From: JBBDNV01 sp040877415
GTDB lineage: Bacteria; Planctomycetota; Planctomycetia; Pirellulales; PALSA-1355
Direction of reading: 5' to 3'
Assembly: GCA_040877415.1 (NCBI GenBank)
Contig: JBBDNV010000021.1
Coordinates: 1-39,472 of the forward strand
DNA length: 39,472 nucleotides
The notes under the pieces are model-generated. The model saw only the letters and a list, made by a program, of their open reading frames with translations. It made no database searches and was not told the origin of the DNA. The position numbers and the translations under genes are program-made. Shown one piece after another: positions 34,171 to 39,472 of this stretch (position 1 is the first letter of the stretch; the number at the start of each line of letters is the position of its first letter).

Positions 34171-35268
34171 TCATGATTTGTGGTCCGCCACTAGCGCCGC
34201 CCGCTCGCGCGTGTGGTGGCCGGCGATGCCCAGGTTGCGGTGCGCCACCAGTTCGGCGGCGATGCTGACCGCAATCTCCATCACGGTCTGCGAGCCGATG
34301 TCGAGCCCCACCGGAGCATAAACCCCCGCCAGCAGCTCGGCCGAGACGCCCTCGGCCACCAGGTCGTCGAAAATGAGCTTGATCTTCCGCTTGCTGCCGA
34401 TCATGCCCAAGTAGCAGGGACGGCGGTTGATCAGGTGATACAGGGCTTCCTCGTCGTGGTTGTGGCCGCGGGTGACGATCAGGCAGTAGGTGTTGGGCGT
34501 AATTTCCAGTTTCGGCAAAACGTCTGTCATCGGCCCCGCGATGAGCCTTTGAGCGCGGGGAAAACGCTCCTGGCTGACGTACTCCGGGCGATCGTCGACG
34601 ACCCACACGTCGAAATCCAGCTCGGCCGCTAAATTGCCCACTGCCTGGCCGACGTGCCCCCCGCCGACAATCACCAGCCGCGAGCGGGCCAATAGCGGCA
34701 GGTAGGCCACGCCGCCCAGCGCGTACGGTTTTGGCCGGCCGGCAAGCGGCTCGAGACCATCGCGAACGATCTCTGGAGCGTTGCCGTCTTCATGAGGCCC
34801 GCGCACGTGGCAGACTAGTTTGCCGTCGGCGTCGAACAGATAGCTCGCGCCCGCGGGCAGGCCGCTGGCCTCGGCGTCGAAGACGATCGCTTCGGTTGCT
34901 CCCGCGCCGTGGACGATCAAACCGTGCAGCCGCGCGAAATAATCCCGCTCGGCCTGTTGTTCGAGCGGGTCGATCAAGACTTGCATCCGCCCGCCGCAAA
35001 TCAGGCCGTCGTCCCAACCATAGTCGTCATCGAGCTGGAAGCGGCAGACCGCCGCGGCACCTTGGCCCAAGAGCGCCAGGGCTTTCCGCTTCACTTCGGC
35101 TTCCACGCACCCGCCGCCCAGCGTGCCTGCCTGCGAGCCGTCGTCGAAAACGAGCATTGCGGCGCCTGCTTTTTGCGGGGTCGAGCCGCGCGTTTCCACG
35201 AGCCGGCAGCAGGCGACTCGCCGCCCACGCTCTGGGGCCGTCATCAACTGGTCGAGCAAATCACGCAT
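34171..35268 (-). CDS. XdhC/CoxI family molybdenum hydroxylase maturation protein
   Basis: The product is 365 residues. The N-terminal XdhC/CoxI domain has CRLVETRGSTPQKAGAAMLV and GTLGGGCVEAEV, and the C-terminal Rossmann domain has RLVIVGGGHVGQAVGNLAAE followed by VVDDRPEYVS. Family members bind sulfurated Mo cofactor and insert it into xanthine-dehydrogenase/CO-dehydrogenase-type enzymes. No such enzyme gene is in the window. The MocA-like cytidylyltransferase is 1.7 kb away on the same strand but separated by an opposite-strand gene, so they are not one transcript. The start is the ATG giving MRDLLDQLMTAPERG. Key glycines are intact and the length is normal. Confidence 0.9.
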   Translation of the reverse strand: MRDLLDQLMTAPERGRRVACCRLVETRGSTPQKAGAAMLVFDDGSQAGTLGGGCVEAEVKRKALALLGQGAAAVCRFQLDDDYGWDDGLICGGRMQVLIDPLEQQAERDYFARLHGLIVHGAGATEAIVFDAEASGLPAGASYLFDADGKLVCHVRGPHEDGNAPEIVRDGLEPLAGRPKPYALGGVAYLPLLARSRLVIVGGGHVGQAVGNLAAELDFDVWVVDDRPEYVSQERFPRAQRLIAGPMTDVLPKLEITPNTYCLIVTRGHNHDEEALYHLINRRPCYLGMIGSKRKIKLIFDDLVAEGVSAELLAGVYAPVGLDIGSQTVMEIAVSIAAELVAHRNLGIAGHHTRERAALVADHKS

Positions 35269-35308
35269 GCGCCGCGCCTGCCGGGGTTGTCATTGGGCGG
35301 AGGACATT

Positions 35309-35356
35309 GCCGCGGATCGTTTGCCGCGGATCGTTTGTCGCGGATCGTTTGCCGCG
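35309..35356. repeat. Tandem 14-bp repeat
   Basis: The unit GCCGCGGATCGTTT occurs at 35309-35322 and 35323-35336, then as GTCGCGGATCGTTT at 35337-35350, with a partial fourth unit GCCGCG. It lies in the divergent 168-bp region between the xdhC-like gene and the acetyltransferase gene. It could vary in number by slippage or hold repeated protein-binding sites; neither is shown. Confidence 0.75.
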
Positions 35357-35436
35357 AACCTGATCGATCCAGTATATGTCAAAGGGCGCCCCCCGGGCAC
35401 TATCCAAAGTCTTTTGTAGCCGAGCGACGAAGCCCC

Positions 35437-35943
35437 ATGCCGCTTGCCATCCGCGTGGAAAATCCCGACGACGGTCCGGCCATTTCGCGGGTCAACCGTC
35501 TGGCGTTCGGCCGCCAAGACGAGGCCCGGCTCGCCGAGCGCCTGCGCGAAGGGGGCTGGGCGCGGATTTCGTTGGTGGCCCAGCTCGACGCGCAAATCGT
35601 GGGGCACCTGCTGTTCAGCCACCTGCCGATCGTGACCCCCGCGGGCACGATTTGTGCGCTGGCGCTGGCGCCATTGGCCGTGCTGCCCGAGCATCAATCG
35701 CAGGGCATCGGCTCCGAGCTGGTAGGGCGCGGTCTGGACATTTGCCGCCGGCAGGGCCACACGATCGTGATCGTACTGGGCCATCCGCACTACTATCCTC
35801 GATTCGGCTTCTCTGCCGAGCTGGCCCGCCCGCTGGAATCGCCTTACGCCGGCGAGTCGTTCATGGCATTGGAGCTCATCCCCGGCGCGCTAGAGGGCGT
35901 CAGCGGCCGCGTGGAATACCCGCCGCCGTTTGGGGAGTTCTAG
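35437..35943 (+). CDS. GNAT family N-acetyltransferase
   Basis: This is a 168-residue cytoplasmic protein that would transfer an acetyl group from acetyl-CoA to an amine. The acetyl-CoA loop is HQSQGIGSELVGRGLDICRR, an R/Q-x-x-G-x-G/A type motif, and LGHPHYYPRFGF is typical of the YhbS-like subgroup. The ATG at 35437 gives MPLAIRVENPDDGPAISRVN, a normal start for the fold; the frame stays open upstream but is not protein-like there. Substrate unknown. The stop overlaps the convergent stop of the small ORF at 35940 (shared CTAG). The 14-bp tandem repeats lie about 80 bp upstream. Confidence 0.9.
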   Translation: MPLAIRVENPDDGPAISRVNRLAFGRQDEARLAERLREGGWARISLVAQLDAQIVGHLLFSHLPIVTPAGTICALALAPLAVLPEHQSQGIGSELVGRGLDICRRQGHTIVIVLGHPHYYPRFGFSAELARPLESPYAGESFMALELIPGALEGVSGRVEYPPPFGEF

Positions 35944-36143
35944 CACGGGTCTGAGTCAAGACCGCGGCGTTGCCGAAGCTCGCACATAAACTCGTCGAAC
36001 GGCTGGCCCGTATCCCCGGCATCCATGTCGGCAAGAGCGTCTTTCACCGCCAGCTCGGACTCGATGAATTCGTCGACACGTGCACGTTCGTCACGTTGAG
36101 GGTTGTCGTTCATGTTCGATATTTTATCCTGCGAGCACCGCAT
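35940..36143 (-). CDS. Small antitoxin-like protein
   Basis: A 67-residue ORF starts at 36143 with GGAAGGA about 8 bases upstream (a second ATG, at 36113, is possible). The sequence is acidic and mostly helical: DEFIESELAVKDALADMDAG and then GQPFDEFMCELRQRRGL. This pattern recalls ParD/RelB/prevent-host-death-like antitoxins, in which a helical DNA-binding half is followed by a toxin-binding tail, but it is only a resemblance. No partner toxin ORF was found on either side. The ribosome-binding site and first 11 codons are duplicated at 37693-37761. Confidence 0.5.
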   Translation of the reverse strand: MRCSQDKISNMNDNPQRDERARVDEFIESELAVKDALADMDAGDTGQPFDEFMCELRQRRGLDSDPC

Positions 36144-36179
36144 TGCGAACGTCCTTCCTTCTCAGTCCCGCCGGCAACC
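36111..36179. repeat. 69-bp direct repeat, copy A
   Basis: This copy matches 37693-37761 at 67 of 69 positions, in the same orientation. On the minus strand it holds the ribosome-binding site (GGAAGGA) and the first 11 codons of the antitoxin-like ORF. The two copies are about 1.58 kb apart and bracket the interrupted ThuA-like gene. Confidence 0.95.
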
Positions 36180-36203
36180 CACCGCATAAGCCGTTGTGCG
36201 TTG

Positions 36204-37520
36204 TCACGGTCGAGTCGCACGCGCCGGGCCGCGAAGGTTGTGGGTTGGAACGCGGCGGGATTTTGCCAACGGATCGATGAACCAACGGAAGCCACCCGTG
36301 TCGGTGAAGAACAGATAGTCGCGGTTTTCGCGCCACCACCGCTCCCAGTCGGCCGGCGATGTCGCTTCGGTTGTGCCGGCGCCACTGGCGACGTAGCGAT
36401 GCAGAAGTTCCTTTGCCTGCTCGGTTCGTTCGCCGCCTTCGCGCAACGCGGCGATGGCCGCGGGGATGAAATCTCGGCTGTCGAGGGTCACGCCAAAATC
36501 ACGAGCCACGTCGTCGACGACAAATTTTGCTCGCGGATCGGCGTGCAAGAAACCGCGATTCTCCCGGTACCACGCGGCCAGCTCATCTCGGGTCATGCCG
36601 CGCACCGCCTCGCGAGCGCTAGCGCCGAGATAGTGGTCCAGATTCCTGTCCAGGTCGCGACTCAACTGTTTTACCAATCGGTCGAGAGCGTCCCGGTCCT
36701 GCATTCGCACGTTCGACGCATAGTGACCTGACGGCGTACGGACGATCGGTCGGTCTTCGGTAAATCGAGCGATGTAACAGATCGAGTTGACGAGTAACGC
36801 CCGTCCGTTGTCGTTCATCTCGGCAGGTGACTGCTCAAAACCAAAGTGCAGTAGATGGCCCTGGCGCCAGATCGCCGACGCCTTGGGCGTCTTAGCGTTC
36901 ACGCCACCGCAGATGATTTCCAGTTCTGGCGCCTGGGTGTGCTCGTAGGTGTAGGTGCACCAGCCGTCACGGTATTCGCGCGAGATGCCATCGACCAGCG
37001 GTAGAATCTCGACCGTTTCGTCATCTATGGCATGCTTCCAAGCATCGGGCGTGTCGATACGAACCGACGCTGAGAGATCGACGGGCAATGGGGACTGAAA
37101 AACCTCATGGGGGCGTAGCACGTACGCCTTCGGTTCGAGGCACGTTCATCCAGCGCCGCCGATGACGTACCACGGGCCGGCAATCAGATGTCCGGCGCTG
37201 CCGAATAAGACTGTCGGCGTTTCCCCCAGTGGCCCGATGGGCGACTCGTAGTCTCGTGAAGTACGCTCATCTTGCGACCAATCGAGCACCATGACATCCA
37301 CGCCGTCGAGCAAATCCGGCTTGAATGCTTCGCGTTTGGCGGTCGTGCAACGCGCAAATCGGTTGGAAAGAAAATCAACGAAGGCATCAGCTCTACTTTC
37401 GTTGTTGCGAGCGAGATACAAGACGTTGAGCGGTAGCTTCTCCGATTCGGCCACGGCGGCGTTCTGAGTCGCGCTTGCGATGGCGCAGGCAAAGATGACG
37501 TGATGAAGAAGCAATCTCAT
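36204..37520 (-). pseudogene. ThuA-like exported protein gene interrupted by one in-frame TGA
   Basis: One continuous minus-strand frame of 438 codons is interrupted only by TGA at 37148-37146 (codon 125); downstream coding resumes in the same frame. The N-terminus has a signal peptide (MRLLLHHVIFACAIASATQN). Before the stop, the sequence ends GPWYVIGGAG. After the stop it continues TCLEPKAYVLRPHEVFQSPL, and later contains IWRQGHLLHFGFEQSPAEMN, a ThuA/glutamine-amidotransferase-like combination with a C-terminal region (REAVRGMTRDELAAWYRENR; FFTDTGGFRWFIDPLAK). The domain spans the stop naturally, so this looks like a point nonsense mutation in an otherwise good gene, or a recoded or erroneous base. 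Without readthrough, a 124-residue fragment and perhaps a GTG-started (37121) 305-residue fragment would be made. It is bracketed by the 69-bp direct repeats. Confidence 0.8.
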
Positions 37521-37544
37521 TTCTGACTCCCTTCCGTTTGGTGA

Positions 37545-37561
37545 CCGGCCTTGTCGGCCGG
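37545..37561. repeat. Small palindrome upstream of the interrupted gene
   Basis: CCGGCC (37545-37550) and GGCCGG (37556-37561) enclose TTGTC. It stands about 25 bp before the start of the minus-strand interrupted gene. The wider sequence GACCGGCCTTGTCGGCCGGC resembles short planctomycete palindromic repeats I have seen. The remainder of 37562-37692 shows no gene. Confidence 0.4.
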
Positions 37562-37692
37562 CGTCCTCAGTACTATGAACCCCTCGGACTCCCGCCCGGC
37601 ATGATTCCCCTTCGCCATCGGCTTATAGGAACCGCCTTCGCCCGACGTGGGCCGCCAGGACGCTTTCGCGTGGCTCATCAATCAGGACGCAC

Positions 37693-37761
37693 CATGTTCG
37701 ATATTCTATCCTGCGAGCACCGCATTGCGAAAGTCCTTCCTTCTCAGTCCCGCCGGCAACC
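37693..37761. repeat. 69-bp direct repeat, copy B, with truncated ORF remnant
   Basis: This matches 36111-36179 with two mismatches. On the minus strand the ATG at 37725 would give MRCSQDRISNMVRPD and stop at 37678, the same 11-residue start as the antitoxin-like ORF and then divergence. It is thus a relic of the ribosome-binding site and 5' end of that gene, or a shared mobile end. It lies upstream of the broken ThuA-like gene. Confidence 0.95.
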
Positions 37762-37796
37762 GATAGGATGTCGGGAGATCGTCGCGCTAGCTGGCC

Positions 37797-37883
37797 GTTG
37801 AAAAATGGGACTGGCTCCGAGCCGTGTACGGTATGTCCCGAGAATAAAAGGTGATCGCGAGGTGCCTGTCCCAGTTTTTCAAC
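37797..37883 (+). repeat. REP/MITE-like palindromic element, copy 4
   Basis: This is an 87-bp copy, close to copy 2 (same centre TACGGTATGTCCCGAGAATA). The CTAGC edges on the left (about 37787) and GCTAG on the right (37886-37890) are present. It ends about 30 bases before the psd start. Confidence 0.88.
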
Positions 37884-37915
37884 ACGCTAGGGCGGCTGAA
37901 GGTTGCATTTTGATC

Positions 37916-38893
37916 ATGAGCAGAATCGAATCTTCGCCCGTTCGCTTGCAGCCGGAGCCGGTGCCCGACAACCTGCGCAGCGTGCAGCCGGGGGGCGGAT
38001 TCTGCTACCGGGTGGAATTGGCCTGGGGACAACTGCGGCGGCGGTACTTGAAAACGTTTCGCCGCCAGTACGTCCAGCGAATGGGCCCCTTGCGCCGCGG
38101 AACAACGACCGGAGCGCCGCACGAGATACTCGATCCGCGCGATCTGAAGTACTGCCGCAACCAGTGCGATTGCGATTGGGACACAGCCGACGATCGGTTC
38201 GCGTGGCGCGAGCGGGTGCCGCTTGCCCGTTGGGGGCTGGCCGAGGTGCAGATCATGGGCTGGCCGCTAGTGGCCGGGGCGGTTGTCGCCGGCTGGTTTC
38301 ACCCGCTGCTGGTGATTCCGCCGGCGGTGATGCTTTGCTTTGTGCTGTATTTCTTTCGCGATCCGCCGCGCCGCGTGCCGGGCGAAAAGGGCCTCTTGGT
38401 TTCGCCGGCCGACGGGACGGTCGTGGAAGTCACCCCCTTGGAGCACGAGGCGTTTATCGGGGGGCCGGCCGTGCGGATCGGAATTTTTCTGTCGGTTTTC
38501 AACGTCCACGTCAACCGCGCGCCGGCCGCATCGCGGGTCATCCGGCTCCGCTATCAGCCGGGCGAATTCAAAAATGCCATGAATCCCGCTAGCGCCATCC
38601 GCAACGAAAACCTGTGGATCGGGCTGGAAGAGGAGTCGCCGCCCTTCCGCCGGCTCGTGGTGCGGCAAATCGCCGGATTGCTGGCCCGGCGGATCGTCTG
38701 CAGCTTGCGAAGTGGCCAGTGCGTCGCCCGCGGCTACAAATTCGGTATGATCAAGCTGGGGTCGCGCACGGAGCTCGTCTTTCCCGACGAATTGGGCTTG
38801 CAGGTGCTGGCCCGGGTCGGTCAAAAAGTCAGAGGCGGCAGCAGCGTGCTGGCCCGCTACGAGAGTGCCCAAAGAGCCGATTGTTCCGCCTGA
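37916..38893 (+). CDS. psd: Phosphatidylserine decarboxylase proenzyme with N-terminal extension
   Basis: Psd decarboxylates phosphatidylserine to phosphatidylethanolamine at the inner membrane. The 325-residue product has an atypical N-terminal extension of about 105 residues with a cysteine group (C80, C84, C86 in YCRNQCDCDW), then a membrane segment pair (about 112-145), then the Psd domain. The self-cleavage site is G282-S283 in KLGSRTELVF; S283 would become the pyruvoyl group. The likely partners D166 (SPADGTVVEV) and H198 (NVHVNRAP) are present. The domain is of the short archaeal-type form. It lies 13 bp before pssA, so substrate synthesis and decarboxylation are encoded together. ATG 37916 is the first plausible start after the repeat; a strong ribosome-binding site is not seen. 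Confidence 0.92.
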   Translation: MSRIESSPVRLQPEPVPDNLRSVQPGGGFCYRVELAWGQLRRRYLKTFRRQYVQRMGPLRRGTTTGAPHEILDPRDLKYCRNQCDCDWDTADDRFAWRERVPLARWGLAEVQIMGWPLVAGAVVAGWFHPLLVIPPAVMLCFVLYFFRDPPRRVPGEKGLLVSPADGTVVEVTPLEHEAFIGGPAVRIGIFLSVFNVHVNRAPAASRVIRLRYQPGEFKNAMNPASAIRNENLWIGLEEESPPFRRLVVRQIAGLLARRIVCSLRSGQCVARGYKFGMIKLGSRTELVFPDELGLQVLARVGQKVRGGSSVLARYESAQRADCSA

Positions 38894-38906
38894 GGAAGGC
38901 CGCATT

Positions 38907-39472
38907 ATGAATCGCATTCGCACCGTCGCCGTGTTTCCCACGGTGTTTACGCTGGCCAATTTGATCTGCGGATTCTTCGCGATCGTGGTGGCCGCGCGCG
39001 TCGAGCGCCCGACGTCGCTTGAGACTCCGGCGGCGGTCGACAAGATCGTATTTACCAACCCCACGCGCGTCATCCGGCAGCTCGACCCCCTGAACGACAC
39101 GCACAACATCATGCTCAGCGGCTGGCTGATCTTTCTGGCGATGATTTTCGACGCCCTCGATGGGCACGTTGCCCGGCTGGCCCGCACGTCGAGTGATTTC
39201 GGTGCCCAATTGGACGGCTTGTGCGACCTGGTGTCGTTCGGCGTGGCGCCGGGGTTTTTGCTGGTGAAGATGTGTCCGGCGTTTACGTATTCGCACGACA
39301 AGATCTGGCTCATCGCCGCGGCGTTTGCCGCCTGCGCGGCGCTGCGGCTGGCGCGGTTCAACGTCGAGTCGGGCGAAGAGGACGATCACATGCACTTTCA
39401 CGGGCTGCCGTCGCCGGCCGCGGCGGCGTCGATCGCCGGATTTGCCATCCTGTTCTACGAGCTGCGCCGCGA
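38907..39472 (+). CDS. pssA: CDP-diacylglycerol-serine O-phosphatidyltransferase (partial)
   Basis: PssA makes phosphatidylserine from CDP-diacylglycerol and serine in the inner membrane, supplying Psd encoded just upstream. The window ends inside the gene after 188 codons. The product starts MNRIRTVAVFPTVFTLANLI with the first membrane helix. The CDP-alcohol phosphotransferase motif is complete: DGHVAR, then after eight residues G, then three residues and D (in GAQLDG), then three residues and D, with the first DxxDG partially formed by FDALDG. Several further hydrophobic helices follow. GAGGAAGG lies about 10 bases before the ATG, 13 bp after the psd stop. The 3' end lies outside this window. 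Confidence 0.95.
   Translation, partial: MNRIRTVAVFPTVFTLANLICGFFAIVVAARVERPTSLETPAAVDKIVFTNPTRVIRQLDPLNDTHNIMLSGWLIFLAMIFDALDGHVARLARTSSDFGAQLDGLCDLVSFGVAPGFLLVKMCPAFTYSHDKIWLIAAAFAACAALRLARFNVESGEEDDHMHFHGLPSPAAAASIAGFAILFYELRR

Noticed and set aside
37119..37148. Reading 36204-37121 and 37146-37520 as two separate genes
   Set aside because: They are in the same frame, separated by nine codons after one TGA, and the protein domain spans the gap; a single interrupted gene explains this better.
1..39472. Search by eye for CRISPR arrays, tRNA or rRNA genes, integrases and restriction or defence genes
   Set aside because: No regularly spaced repeats, cloverleaf-like sequence, rRNA motifs or recognisable defence proteins were seen; the repeats present are dispersed palindromes or one direct pair.

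Overview
The window looks like chromosomal DNA of a high-G+C Planctomycetota bacterium, probably of the Pirellulales. The lineage call is inferred from gene content: two DUF1501 proteins, a DUF1570 protein, a Tat-exported DUF3500 protein, a DUF1573 protein, and a phosphatidylserine decarboxylase with a long N-terminal extension of a kind I associate with planctomycetes. A run of ten N at 28128-28137 shows that this is a scaffolded draft or metagenome assembly.

Layout. 1-5152 is a nitrogen-sensing block: ammonium transporter, PII protein and PII uridylyltransferase. 5192-8911 holds minus-strand genes: a DUF1570 metallopeptidase-like protein, a DUF3500 protein and the repair glycosylase MutM. 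9046-11464 holds a small monooxygenase-like protein and then trpB-trpA. 11569-12330 is an orphan membrane protein lying between two related palindromic repeats. 12432-17921 (minus) runs from an unknown secreted protein through a DUF1573 protein and apolipoprotein N-acyltransferase to a long DUF1501 protein. 18378-20480 (plus) holds a hypothetical protein and a second DUF1501 protein. 20551-25253 (minus) is a two-gene RND efflux system. 25538-26812 (minus) is a sulfite-oxidase-family molybdoenzyme. 27033-28379 is an unknown anchored protein containing the assembly gap. 28376-31820 (minus) pairs an ABC ATPase with a large membrane-anchored lipoprotein. 31896-35268 holds MocA-like and XdhC-like molybdenum cofactor proteins around a thioredoxin-fold protein. 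35437-37520 holds an acetyltransferase, a small antitoxin-like ORF and a ThuA-like gene broken by one in-frame stop. 37916-39472 holds psd and the start of pssA.

Most genes are housekeeping or routine planctomycete genes. The unexplained material is mainly between genes. An imperfectly palindromic element of about 87 bp occurs four times, all in the same orientation. Other elements include a 122-bp MITE-like sequence with perfect 10-bp ends, a palindrome family around 11461-12422 built on the motif GTAGGTCAGGC, and a 69-bp direct repeat (67/69 identical) that brackets the broken ThuA-like gene. Two of these elements supply the stop codon of the preceding gene (glnK and trpA).

I found no tRNA, rRNA, CRISPR array, transposase, integrase or recognisable defence system. 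The strongest candidates for follow-up are the repeat families, the stop-interrupted gene with its flanking duplication, the ABC ATPase that has a lipoprotein partner but no permease, the Lnt operon with two exported partners, and the cysteine-bearing N-terminal extension of Psd.
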